Origin: DATBLE01 sp963775695
GTDB lineage: Bacteria; Actinomycetota; Thermoleophilia; Gaiellales; Gaiellaceae
Assembly: GCA_963775695.1 (NCBI GenBank)
Contig: CAVZJU010000005.1
Coordinates: 1 to 64,000, forward strand
Direction: 5' to 3'
Length of the DNA: 64,000 nt
Of the stretch, positions 49,214 to 57,644 are shown in pieces. Both the position numbers and the translations under genes were made by a program. The notes beneath the pieces were generated by a model. It ran no database searches and was not told the origin of the DNA. It saw nothing but the letters and a program-made list of their open reading frames with translations. Position 1 is the stretch's first letter, and every line of letters begins with the position of its first letter.

Positions 49214-50562
49214 AGCGCGCGGCCGCCGTCTTCGCGCTCGCCGCGCTGGTGCTGCCCGGTACGGCGTGGGCGCACGCGACGCTGCTCACGACAGCGCCCG
49301 GGGTCGGCCAGCGCCTCGCCGAGTCGCCGCGCGTCGTGACGCTCTCCTTCGACGAGAGCGTCAAGACGCTGCCGAACGGCATCCGTGTCTACGACGAGAC
49401 CGGGACGCTCGTCTCCGGCGCGGCCCAGGGCGTGCCGGGAGATCCGCGCGCCGTCGAGGTCACGCTGCGACGGCTGCCGAAGGGCGCATACACCGTCCGC
49501 TGGAGCGCGATCTCCAACGACAGCCACGTCGCCCACGGAGTGTTCACGTTCGGCGTCCGGGTGAAGGCGCCGGCGCTGAGCGAGGCCTTCGGCGCGTCGG
49601 GCCCGACGACCACGGAGCACGTCGTCCGCTGGCTCTACTTCATCTGCCTGGCCCTGCTCACCGGCGGCCTCGGCTTCCGGCTGTTCGTACTGCGCGGCGA
49701 CGTGACGCCCGACGCGGAGCGGCGCTTCTACCGGCTCACCGGTGCCGGCGTGATCGGCGCGCTCGAGGTGGGGATCGTCGCCTTCCTGCTCCGCGCCGAG
49801 GACGCGCTCCAGCTTCCGTTCACCTCGTTCCTGTACGGCGACCTGTCGCCGTTCGCGAAGGACACACGCTTCGGCGAGGCGTTCGTGGTGATGGAGCTCG
49901 GGTTCTCCTTCGTCGCCGCCCTGCTCTTCCTCGCCTGGCTGACGGAGCGGCGGTGGCTGCTCTGGCCGGCGTTCCTGCTGTCGCTCGGCCTCGGCTCCGG
50001 CCTGTCGCTCGCGAGCCACCAGGCCGACGACCGTGGTTGGCTGCCGTCGTTCGCGGACTGGGTGCACCTCTCGGCGGCCACGCTCTGGATCGGCGGTCTG
50101 CTCTCGCTCGGGGTCGTCGTCTGGCGCGACCGCGAGCTCCGGCGGACCGCCTTCTGGCGCTTTTCGGAGATCGCCGGGCCGCTCGTCGCGCTCGTCGTCG
50201 CCGCCGGCGTCTACATGACGTTCGAGCGCTTCCCGGCGCTGCACGACCTCTGGACGGTCGGCTACGGACGGCTGCTGATCGTCAAGCTCGGGCTCGTCTC
50301 GCTCGCCCTCGCCTGGGGCGCGTTCCACCACTTCGTGATCCGCCCGCGGCTCGACCGGCCGGCCGTCGCCGCGCGCGTGTCGCGCTCCCTGGCCGGCGAG
50401 GCCACGGTCGCGATCTCGATCCTCCTGCTGGCCGCGATCCTGGTCGACTCGAAGCCGCCGGCGAAGCCCGCGCCGTCGCGGAGCGCCCGCGCCGCTGAGC
50501 CAAGCATCACGGCGTTACAAGCTCGGAACACCGCACAGCTCCGGCGCGTCACGGACAAGTAA
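49210..50562 (+). CDS. CopC-CopD fusion protein (copper resistance/uptake)
   Basis: This 450-residue protein has a signal peptide (AAAVFALAALVLPGTAWA) followed directly by a CopC domain that starts with the copper-binding HATLL. CopC continues with TLSFDESVKTLPNGIRVYD, the AISNDSHVAHGVFTFGV end with its conserved His, and a linker. From about residue 140 come eight membrane helices of the CopD type, with LSLASHQADD and ADWVHLSAATLWIGGLLSLG, both carrying conserved His. The fusion binds copper outside the membrane and passes it through. GTG 49210 overlaps the upstream gene by four bases. A strong terminator follows. Confidence 0.92.
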   Translation: MKRAAAVFALAALVLPGTAWAHATLLTTAPGVGQRLAESPRVVTLSFDESVKTLPNGIRVYDETGTLVSGAAQGVPGDPRAVEVTLRRLPKGAYTVRWSAISNDSHVAHGVFTFGVRVKAPALSEAFGASGPTTTEHVVRWLYFICLALLTGGLGFRLFVLRGDVTPDAERRFYRLTGAGVIGALEVGIVAFLLRAEDALQLPFTSFLYGDLSPFAKDTRFGEAFVVMELGFSFVAALLFLAWLTERRWLLWPAFLLSLGLGSGLSLASHQADDRGWLPSFADWVHLSAATLWIGGLLSLGVVVWRDRELRRTAFWRFSEIAGPLVALVVAAGVYMTFERFPALHDLWTVGYGRLLIVKLGLVSLALAWGAFHHFVIRPRLDRPAVAARVSRSLAGEATVAISILLLAAILVDSKPPAKPAPSRSARAAEPSITALQARNTAQLRRVTDK

Positions 50563-50596
50563 CACCGTTGTTACAAGGGTTCGGCCTGGAGATAGG

Positions 50597-50626
50597 GTTG
50601 GGGACAGGCTCAAGCCTGTCCCCAAC
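50597..50626 (+). terminator. perfect-stem terminator after the CopC-CopD gene
   Basis: GTTGGGGACAGGCT and AGCCTGTCCCCAAC form a perfect 14-bp inverted repeat separated by CA. The tip would open to a small loop. It lies 34 bases after the stop codon and just before the epimerase start. Confidence 0.7.
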
Positions 50627-50653
50627 ACCTATTCACCGATAACGTCCCGGCCG

Positions 50654-51688
50654 ATGCTGTGGGCGATCTCGGGCGGGGCGGGGTTCCTCGGGCTGCACCT
50701 GGCCCGGCGATTGCTCGCCGACGGGCACGAGGTGCGCACCCTCGACCTCGCGCCGCTCGACGACCCCGAGCTCGAGCGGTCGGTCGACGAGCTGCGCGGC
50801 GACGTCCGTTCGGCCCGGGACGTCCGCCGCCTGGTCGAGGGAGCCGGCCTGCTCGTCCACGCCGCGGCCGCCCTGCCGATCCAGGCGTCGCGCGAGTCGA
50901 TCCGGTCGGTGAACGTCGGCGGGACCGCGACGCTGCTTGCCGCCGCCGCCGAGGCGGGTGTCCGTCGCCACGTGCTCGTCTCGTCGACGGCCGTCTACGG
51001 CGTGCCGAAGGTGCACCCGATCTACGAGGACGCGCCGCTCGTCGGCGTCGGCTGGTACGGGGAGTCGAAGATCGAGGCCGAGGACGTGACCCGCGACTTC
51101 GGCCGGCGCGGGCTGGAGTTCACGATCGTCCGGCCGAAGACGTTCATCGGCCCGGAACGGCTCGGTGTCTTCGAGATCCTGTTCGACTGGATCCGCGACG
51201 ACCGCAGGATCTACATGCTCGGCACCGGCGAGAACCGGTACCAGCTGCTCGCGGTCGAGGACCTCGTCGACGCGATCGTGCTCGCCGCCGAGCGCGGCGA
51301 CGCCGCGGGCGAGACCGTGAACGTCGGCGCCCGCGAGTTCGGAACGGTTCGCTCCGACCTGCAGGCGCTGATCGACCACGCCGGCTCGTCGTCCCGACTG
51401 ACGGCGGTCCCCGCTCGCCCCGCCGAGGTCGCGCTGCGCGCGCTCGAGCTGCTGCGTGTCTCGCCGCTGGCCGAGTGGCACTACAAGACCGCGCACCGCG
51501 ACTCGTTTGTCGACGTCGGCAGGGCCGAGCGGCTGCTCGGCTGGACGCCGAGGTTCTCGAACGCGGAGGCCCTCTGCCGGACGTACGACTGGTATCTCGC
51601 GCATCGCGAGACGCTGAAATCGGCGGGTGTGACGCACCGCGTGCCGTGGAACCAGCAGGCGCTCGCGCTGCTGAAGAAGGTTAGCTAG
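50654..51688 (+). CDS. NAD-dependent epimerase/dehydratase (extended SDR)
   Basis: This 344-residue enzyme has the NAD-binding ISGGAGFLGLHLARRLLADG at the start, the Asp-containing ELRGDVRSARDV, the catalytic Ser in VLVSSTAVYG, and Tyr-Lys in GWYGESKIEAE. Extended SDRs of this kind act on nucleotide sugars or on 3-beta-hydroxy sterol-like substrates. It could belong to hopanoid side-chain work (HpnA-like), but it is separated from the hopanoid operon by the CopC-CopD group. TAACGT eight bases before ATG 50654 may be its -10 box. It converges with the c-di-GMP gene, with three bases between stops. Confidence 0.88.
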   Translation: MLWAISGGAGFLGLHLARRLLADGHEVRTLDLAPLDDPELERSVDELRGDVRSARDVRRLVEGAGLLVHAAAALPIQASRESIRSVNVGGTATLLAAAAEAGVRRHVLVSSTAVYGVPKVHPIYEDAPLVGVGWYGESKIEAEDVTRDFGRRGLEFTIVRPKTFIGPERLGVFEILFDWIRDDRRIYMLGTGENRYQLLAVEDLVDAIVLAAERGDAAGETVNVGAREFGTVRSDLQALIDHAGSSSRLTAVPARPAEVALRALELLRVSPLAEWHYKTAHRDSFVDVGRAERLLGWTPRFSNAEALCRTYDWYLAHRETLKSAGVTHRVPWNQQALALLKKVS

Positions 51689-51690
51689 AC

Positions 51691-54357
51691 CTAGGCCGCG
51701 ACCTCGAGGCGGGTGTGCGAGCGCTTCGCCTCGTACATCGCCTCGTCAGCCCGGCGGAGCAGGTGCTCGACCGCCGGCGAGGCGCCCGCGAGCGAGAGCG
51801 CGATTCCGAAGCTGGCCTCGACCGAGGCTGCGGCAGGATCGTCTTTCCGCTCCTCGTCCCACGCGGCCAGGGCACGTTCGACAACCGCACGCGCGTCCTG
51901 CTCGCTGCAGCCCCTGAGCACCAGCGCGAACTCGTCGCCGCCGATCCGGAAGGCAACGTCGTCCTCGCGGACTGAGGCTGCGAGCACGCGGCCGAAGCGC
52001 GCCAGCACCTGGTCGCCGACGGCGTGGCCGTGCGCGTCGTTCAGCTCCTTGAACCCGTCCAGGTCGCAGTAGACGAGCGCGACCTGCTCGCCGCTCGGCT
52101 GTGACCGGCGAAGGCACACGTCGAGCTCGCCCATGAACGAGTGCCGGTTGCGGAGCCGCGTCAGCGCGTCGTGCTCGGCCAGGTAGCGCTGGGCCTCGTA
52201 CTGCGCAACCGACTCGAGCGCTACCGTCGCCTGGTTGGCGAACAGTCGCAGCGCCTGGAGCGTCTCCTTGGTGGGGAGGAGGTGGTCGATGGGGTCGTCC
52301 ACGAAGATCACCCCGAGGCACGAACCCTGGCGGTCGACGAGCGGGACGACGAGCCAGTGGCGCTGCCAGGCCCACGGTCCACGGCCGTTGCGGTACGAAT
52401 GGTGGACGCCGTCGAGCGCCGGCAGGTGCGCCTCGGCCTCCTCGTACGGGACGAGGAAGCAGCCCTCACGCTCGTAGCGCGGGTCGAAGAGGCGGCGGAG
52501 CTCGGACAGCCCGAACGGCAGGCGCAGCTGGGGATCGTCCAGCTCGAACCCGGCTGCGGCGGCCGGGACGAGCCTGTCCGTCTCGGGCTCGTGGAGATCG
52601 ACCACGACGCGCTCGAAGCCGAGCGCCTCCGCAATGCCGGTCGCGACCGACTCCAGCACGGCCGTCCCCGCCGCAGTCTCGGTGAGCTTCGACGAGATCT
52701 CCAGCAGCCGTTCCAGCGATCGCCGGTGCGCGGCCGAGACCGCCATCTCCTGCGCCCGCTGCACCGCCCGCGCCGCGTGGCGCACCACCGTCGCGAGCAG
52801 GTGGAGCTCCTCGTCCGACGGGCGGCGCCCCGACTTCGGCTGGGCCACGTTGAAGACCCCGAGCAGATGGCCGTCGGTGTGGTGGAACGGGACGAAGATC
52901 TCGTCCTCGGCCTGCCAGGCGTCCGGGTGGCCGTCGTGGGCCACGTCGGGCACGACACGGTGGCCGCTTTGCTCGGCCCAGTCGTACTCGCCGGCGTACA
53001 CGGGGTAGGCCCCGGCGCGGAAGAACCGCGGCTGGAGGATGGGCTCCCAGATGCTCCAGTCGTAGGTGGCGCCCAGCAGCGTCGGCAGGCCGGGGTCGTC
53101 GCCGTAGACGGTGCTGACCTCGAAGTCGTCCCACTGCGGCCGGTAGAGGTTGATCAGCGCGGCACGGTAGTCGAGGCTCTCGGCGACGACGCGCGCGACA
53201 GCCTCGAGGGCCCGCGGCAGGTCGTCGGCGTGCTCGACCACGGTCGCGCTCTCGAGCAGGGCGTGCAGCCGGGCCAGCCTGTGCAGATCGCTCTCGTCCG
53301 GAGGCACCACGCCGTGCGGTTCTACCTCCCCCATGGAGCGCCGCTCGCGTGCGACCTCGGCCATCAGGGCGGCGACGACGTCGGTGTCGAGCTGCGTCCC
53401 GGCCGAGGCCGCCAGCTCGACGCCGGCCTCGCCACTCGTCCGGGTGGGCCGATAGGCCCGGGCCGAGACCATGGCGTCGAAGGCGTCGCAGGCCGCGACG
53501 ATCCGCGCGACGAGGGGGATCCTGTTGCCCGCCAGGCGGTCGGGGTACCCGCTTCCGTCGTACCGCTCGTGCGTCGAGCGCACGAGCGCGCCGACGGGAC
53601 CCAGCGAGGGGAAGAAGCGCAGGAGCTTCTCGCCGGCCAGCGTGTGGCGTCGCACCTCCTCCCACTCGTCCCGGTCGAGCGGTCCCGTCTTCGTGAGCAC
53701 CGCGTCGCTCAGCGCCAGCTTGCCGATGTCGTGCAGTTCCGCCGTCCGCTTGACCAGGCCGCGCTCGGCGACGCTGAGGCCGAGCCGCGCCGCGACCGCG
53801 TCGGCGAGGCGGGCGACCTCGCGAGCGTGGCGCCCGAGCGTGGGGTCGTATGCCTCCATCAGCGTCAGGAGCACCTCCCCGACGCGGTCGGGAAAGACGA
53901 GTCCGCGGCGCCGCTGGTCCTCGAGACGCTCCTCGGTGAGCGCGAGTGCTGCCGGCCCGCTCGCCTCGAGCGGGATCATCGCTACGCCGAAGGAACAGTG
54001 CAGCGGCTCCGGGTGCCCGACCGTCAGCCGGTCGAGCGCGCGGCCGACCTTCTCGATCAGCACGGGGGCGTCGCCCTCGAGCAGAAGCGCGAATGCGTCA
54101 GAGCCCACCCGGAAGGCGCGCGGGACTCCGGTGGCCGCGCGCTCGAGCGACTGCAGGATGGCGTCGCCGGCCTCGTATCCGTGCCGCGTGTTGAACGCGC
54201 GAAACCCGTCGACGTCTGCGACCAGCAGCACACGCGGCTCGGCATGCCCATGCTGCTCCAGCGAGCGGAGGGCGTCGAAGAGCTCGGCACGAGTGCCGCA
54301 GCGTGAATCGAGCGGTTTCTCCCAGGCGGCTCTGACCGCCGTCGGCGGTTGAAACAT
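51691..54357 (-). CDS. multidomain c-di-GMP protein: GGDEF-like, HD-GYP, GAF, GAF, GGDEF
   Basis: This 888-residue protein has, in order: a GGDEF-like fold (about 20-145) whose signature is degenerate (GSDAF at 85-89); an HD-GYP phosphodiesterase (about 155-335) with HD at 209-210 and THERYDGSGYP at 262-272; two GAF-like sensory domains (about 360-545 and 550-720); and a C-terminal GGDEF (about 725-888) with intact GGDEF at 806-810 and an inhibitory RxxD site at 797-800. It can therefore probably both make and break c-di-GMP, with GAF domains as switches. No membrane segment is seen. The start lies 93 bases from the divergent aminotransferase gene. Confidence 0.92.
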   Translation of the reverse strand: MFQPPTAVRAAWEKPLDSRCGTRAELFDALRSLEQHGHAEPRVLLVADVDGFRAFNTRHGYEAGDAILQSLERAATGVPRAFRVGSDAFALLLEGDAPVLIEKVGRALDRLTVGHPEPLHCSFGVAMIPLEASGPAALALTEERLEDQRRRGLVFPDRVGEVLLTLMEAYDPTLGRHAREVARLADAVAARLGLSVAERGLVKRTAELHDIGKLALSDAVLTKTGPLDRDEWEEVRRHTLAGEKLLRFFPSLGPVGALVRSTHERYDGSGYPDRLAGNRIPLVARIVAACDAFDAMVSARAYRPTRTSGEAGVELAASAGTQLDTDVVAALMAEVARERRSMGEVEPHGVVPPDESDLHRLARLHALLESATVVEHADDLPRALEAVARVVAESLDYRAALINLYRPQWDDFEVSTVYGDDPGLPTLLGATYDWSIWEPILQPRFFRAGAYPVYAGEYDWAEQSGHRVVPDVAHDGHPDAWQAEDEIFVPFHHTDGHLLGVFNVAQPKSGRRPSDEELHLLATVVRHAARAVQRAQEMAVSAAHRRSLERLLEISSKLTETAAGTAVLESVATGIAEALGFERVVVDLHEPETDRLVPAAAAGFELDDPQLRLPFGLSELRRLFDPRYEREGCFLVPYEEAEAHLPALDGVHHSYRNGRGPWAWQRHWLVVPLVDRQGSCLGVIFVDDPIDHLLPTKETLQALRLFANQATVALESVAQYEAQRYLAEHDALTRLRNRHSFMGELDVCLRRSQPSGEQVALVYCDLDGFKELNDAHGHAVGDQVLARFGRVLAASVREDDVAFRIGGDEFALVLRGCSEQDARAVVERALAAWDEERKDDPAAASVEASFGIALSLAGASPAVEHLLRRADEAMYEAKRSHTRLEVAA

Positions 54358-54438
54358 TCAACACGTATCGGCTGCGCGGGCCGAGTGGACGAGTCCCTCG
54401 CTCAAGCTACGCGCGTCGAGGACTCGATCGGCCGGGCC

Positions 54439-54444
54439 TATACT
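54439..54444 (+). promoter_or_regulatory. -10 element TATACT of a leaderless-type promoter
   Basis: TATACT is followed by six bases and GTG 54451. This fixes the likely start of the class V aminotransferase gene and excludes the longer upstream frame, which would overlap the divergent gene. Confidence 0.55.
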
Positions 54445-54450
54445 CGCCGC

Positions 54451-55602
54451 GTGGACGTGGCCGACTACCGGGACCGCTTTCCGATCCTCGCCGAAACCAC
54501 GTATCTGATCAACCACTCGCTTGCGGCGATGCCGGCCGCCGCGGAAGACCGCGTCGTCGAGTACGCCCGCATGTGGAGGGCGCGCGGGATCCGCGCCTGG
54601 GGCGAGGGCTGGTGGGACCTGCCCCTCACGGCCGGCGACCAGGTCGGACGTATCGTCGGGGCGCCGCCGGGGACGACCTGCATGCACCAGAACGTCACGG
54701 TGGCGGTCGCCGTGATCCTCTCCTGCTTTCGGCCGGTCCCGCCCCGTAACCGGATCGTCTACCTGGAGGGAGAGTTCCCGTCGGTGCGCTACCTGCTCCA
54801 GGCGCAGCCGGACGCGGAGCTCGAGGTCGTGCCCGACCTGGATGCGCTGCTGGAGGCGATCGACGAGCGCACGCTGCTCGTCCCGATCAGCCACGTGCTC
54901 TTCAAGACGGCCGAGCTCCAGGACGTCGCGGCGGTGCAGCGGCGGGCGGAGGAGGTCGGCGCACACGTGATCCTCGACGCGTACCAGTCGGCGGGTGCGG
55001 TGCCGCTGGACGTCCGGCGGCTCGGCGTGGCCTTCGCCACCGGCGGCTCGGTCAAGTGGCTCTGCGGCGGCCCGGGCGCGGGCTGGCTGCACGTCCGCCC
55101 GGACCTGATCGAGCGGCTCGAGCCGACCCTGGTCGGCTGGCAGGGCCACGCGCGGCCGTTCGCGTTCGAGCCGGAGCTCGAGTACGCGGACGGGATCGCG
55201 CGCTTCCTCACCGGGACGCCGAACGTGCCCGCGCTGTTCGCGGCGACCGCCGGCTACGACGTGATCGAGGAGGTCGGCGTCGAGACCATCCGCCGTCGCT
55301 CGCTCGACCTGACCGGGCACCTGATCCGGCTGGCCGACGCCGCGGGGTTCGAGGTGACCTCGCAGCGCGATCCGTCCCGCCGCGGCGCGAGCGTCACGGT
55401 CCGCATGCAGGGCTTCGAGGGCGTCCACCGGGAGCTCGCCGAGCGGGAGATTCTTTGCGACTTCCGCCCGGACGTCGGACTTCGCCTCGGGCCGCACTTC
55501 TTCAATACCGAGGAGGAGCTCGACCTCGCCGTCGCGCAGATCGAGGAGATCGTCGTCTCGAGGGCACATGAGCAGCACGTGGGTACAGCCGCGCGTTTCT
55601 AG
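54451..55602 (+). CDS. class V aminotransferase-fold PLP enzyme (kynureninase-like)
   Basis: This 383-residue PLP enzyme has the Asp that contacts the pyridine nitrogen in HVILDAYQSAGAVPLDV and the PLP lysine in FATGGSVKWLCGGPGAGWL. YLINHSLAAMPAA at the start and a C-terminal RLGPHFFNTEEELDLAV are usual for the kynureninase/cysteine-desulfurase-like group. SVKWLCGGPG is closest to kynureninase-type proteins, but kynurenine-pathway neighbours are absent, so the substrate is open. GTG 54451 is chosen from the -10 box. Its 3' end overlaps the DUF2182 gene by 35 bases. Confidence 0.88.
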   Translation: MDVADYRDRFPILAETTYLINHSLAAMPAAAEDRVVEYARMWRARGIRAWGEGWWDLPLTAGDQVGRIVGAPPGTTCMHQNVTVAVAVILSCFRPVPPRNRIVYLEGEFPSVRYLLQAQPDAELEVVPDLDALLEAIDERTLLVPISHVLFKTAELQDVAAVQRRAEEVGAHVILDAYQSAGAVPLDVRRLGVAFATGGSVKWLCGGPGAGWLHVRPDLIERLEPTLVGWQGHARPFAFEPELEYADGIARFLTGTPNVPALFAATAGYDVIEEVGVETIRRRSLDLTGHLIRLADAAGFEVTSQRDPSRRGASVTVRMQGFEGVHRELAEREILCDFRPDVGLRLGPHFFNTEEELDLAVAQIEEIVVSRAHEQHVGTAARF

Positions 55603-56449
55603 GACGAGCGTCACGGTGGCCCTGATCGCCGCCGCGCTCGCTGCCTGGATCGTCACGGCAGACCGGATGCGCGGGATGGACGCGGGCCCGGGGACGAGCC
55701 TCGGCGGGCTTGGTTGGTACCTCGGCGTGTGGGTGACGATGATGGCGGCGATGATGCTGCCCTCGACGGTGCCGATGGTCGTCCTCTTCGACCGCGTCTC
55801 CGCCGAGCGGGCGCGGCGTGGACAGGCGCACGTGCCGACGTGGATCTTCGTCCTGGCGTACCTGTTGGTGTGGGCGGCCTACGGGCTCGTCGCCTACTGC
55901 CTCTACCGGATCGTCGTGCACGCGATCGGGGGTCCGCTCGCGTGGGACCGCGCCGGCCCGTACGTCGCCGGCGCCGCCGTCGGCGTCGCCGGGCTGTACG
56001 AGCTGACGCCGCTGAAATCGGCCTGCCTCCGCCACTGCCGGAGCCCGCTCGCGTTCGTCGTCGGCGGGTGGCGGGAAGGCCCTGTTGGCGCTCTCCGCAT
56101 GGGTGCCGTGCACGGCAGCTACTGCGTCGGCTGCTGCTGGGGGCTGATGCTGGTGCTCTTCGCAGTCGGGGTGATGAGCCTCACGTGGATGGCGGTCGTC
56201 GCCGCGCTCGTCTTCGTCCAGAAGGTGATCCCGGGCGGCGAGGCGACGACGCGCCTGTTCGCGGTCGGGTTCGTCGCTGCCGGCGTCTGGATCGCCGTCT
56301 CACCGGGCAGCGTGCCCGGTCTCGTCCAGCCGGACTCGGGCACGGCCAGGCGAGCCAGAGACCGGATGATGCACATGGAGCCCATGCCGGCCGCGCCCGC
56401 AGCGCCCGCAGACATGGACATGGGCACCGGCGACGGGATGGGGCCGTAG
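55568..56449 (+). CDS. DUF2182 metal-binding-type integral membrane protein
   Basis: This 293-residue protein has about six helices. It shows the DUF2182 motifs: WVTMMAAMMLPSTVPM in the second helix, YELTPLKSACLRHCRSPLAF with its Cys-His pair, and GSYCVGCCWGLMLVLF. Metal binding is suggested for the family because of these Met, Cys and His clusters. The C-terminal tail is rich in Met, His and Asp (MMHMEPM, MDMGTGDGM), a typical copper-binding composition. The start ATG 55568 lies inside the end of the upstream gene. The CopC-CopD group is 5 kb away. Confidence 0.85.
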   Translation: MSSTWVQPRVSRTSVTVALIAAALAAWIVTADRMRGMDAGPGTSLGGLGWYLGVWVTMMAAMMLPSTVPMVVLFDRVSAERARRGQAHVPTWIFVLAYLLVWAAYGLVAYCLYRIVVHAIGGPLAWDRAGPYVAGAAVGVAGLYELTPLKSACLRHCRSPLAFVVGGWREGPVGALRMGAVHGSYCVGCCWGLMLVLFAVGVMSLTWMAVVAALVFVQKVIPGGEATTRLFAVGFVAAGVWIAVSPGSVPGLVQPDSGTARRARDRMMHMEPMPAAPAAPADMDMGTGDGMGP

Positions 56450-56499
56450 AGCGCCTGAGCAATCAGCGGTTGTGTCCGAACACCATTCCGTCAGGCGCT

Positions 56500-56894
56500 C
56501 TAGGGCCACGGGTTGCGCCAGCCGTTCAGCGACAGGTGCTTGCGCATCGTCGAGAAGAAGCCGAGCGCAGCCGCTGCGCGCAGAACCGCGATTTGTTCAG
56601 CTTGTACTCGATCTCGAAGACGGGCTAGCCCGCGGTGATGAACGGGCGCAGCGCGTCGCACTCCTTGTACTGGGCGCACTGCTCGTCGAGCGAGAAGTCG
56701 AACGACGAGACGAGCTGCGACACCTGGTCGAGGTCGTAGACCGACGCCTGCACGGTCTGGTCGACGTCCCCGTCGAACTGCACCTGGAGCGTGGAGCCGA
56801 GCGGCGGCTTCCACCAGCCGGCGGCGCCGGCCGAGCCGCCGCCGAGGACAGCGAGCCCGAAGGCTGCGCCGGCCAGGAGCGCGAGCCGTCTCAC
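56500..56894 (-). pseudogene. GH114 (endo-alpha-1,4-polygalactosaminidase-like) pseudogene with a large internal deletion
   Basis: From ATG 56894 a signal peptide leads to GWWKPPLGSTLQVQFDGDVD and ASVYDLD, the head of a GH114 protein. The frame then jumps to FDFSLDEQCAQYKECDALRP, which belongs near the C-terminus, so roughly 120-150 codons of the barrel are gone. An in-frame TAG follows (56625-56627), then PVFEIEYKLNKSRFCAQ, and a frameshift after which AALGFFSTMRKHLSLNGW reaches the normal end at 56500. Three independent lesions show that the gene is dead. Confidence 0.75.
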
Positions 56895-56903
56895 CCCGGG
56901 AGG

Positions 56904-57626
56904 TCAGCCCGCGGAGTGGCTGCGCAGGAAGCTCTCGACGAGGCTGCGCACCCGGCCCGGCCCGGCCATGAGCGCGACGCCGTGCTTGCCGCCGGGCACG
57001 ACCGCGACCGACTTGTCCGTCACCGGCGTGGCGTCGAACATCGTCTTCGCGTCGGTGGCGTAGATGCCGCCCTCGTCCACCTCGGCTGCGGCGTAGAGCA
57101 CAGGCACCTGCAGGTGCTTCGCGGCGTTGACCGCGTCGAGCCGGAAGCTTGCCGGCGACGAGAGGCTGACCACCCCGCTGATCAGCGGACGGATGTTCGC
57201 GGCCGCGACGATCGCCGCGTTTCCTCCGAGGGATGCGCCGACGACGAAGACCCTCTTCGCGCCCTCACGCCTGGCCTCCTTGACCGTTGCGGCGATGTCG
57301 GCCGAGAAGCGCAGGCCGGCAGGGAGCGGACGGTACTGCGAGCGCCCGGCTCCGCGCAGGTCGAGCGCGAACGCCCGGTAGCGGAGGCTCGCGAGGCGGG
57401 TCGCGTAGGGGGCCCACTGGCAGAGATCGGCGCCGGACTGGTGGACGAGCACGACGGCCGTCGTCCCGGTGCCCCAGCGGTGCGCGACGATCCTGGTGTT
57501 GTCGGCCGCGCGCAGGTTGAGATCCGGCCCGCGGGCGCCGGGGCAGCCCGGATAGAGGTGCGCCGACGTGGCGCCCGTCGCCGCCACGGAGCACGCAAGA
57601 GCGATCGTCGCAAGGAGCCTGCGCAT
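56904..57626 (-). CDS. secreted alpha/beta hydrolase
   Basis: This 240-residue protein has a signal peptide (LLATIALACSVAATGATSA). The nucleophile Ser is in VFVVGASLGGNAAIV (GxSxG), an acid is likely in AAAEVDEGG, and the His is in VVPGGKHGVALM. The fold resembles small dienelactone-hydrolase/BAAT-type esterases (VVLVHQSGADLCQWAPYA). The start ATG 57626 is followed at once by the signal peptide. The gene lies ten bases upstream of the dead GH114 gene and may once have shared its transcript. Confidence 0.87.
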   Translation of the reverse strand: MRRLLATIALACSVAATGATSAHLYPGCPGARGPDLNLRAADNTRIVAHRWGTGTTAVVLVHQSGADLCQWAPYATRLASLRYRAFALDLRGAGRSQYRPLPAGLRFSADIAATVKEARREGAKRVFVVGASLGGNAAIVAAANIRPLISGVVSLSSPASFRLDAVNAAKHLQVPVLYAAAEVDEGGIYATDAKTMFDATPVTDKSVAVVPGGKHGVALMAGPGRVRSLVESFLRSHSAG

Positions 57627-57644
57627 CGCCCACTACGACGCGGA

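Noticed and set aside
49210..50331. Long minus-strand open frame over the CopC-CopD gene
   Set aside because: Antisense shadow; repeated Arg/Glu/Asp/Gln-rich residues and no motifs. The plus strand has intact CopC and CopD signatures.
52141..54306. Plus-strand open frame of 721 codons over the c-di-GMP gene
   Set aside because: Antisense shadow of a gene with clear HD-GYP and GGDEF motifs.
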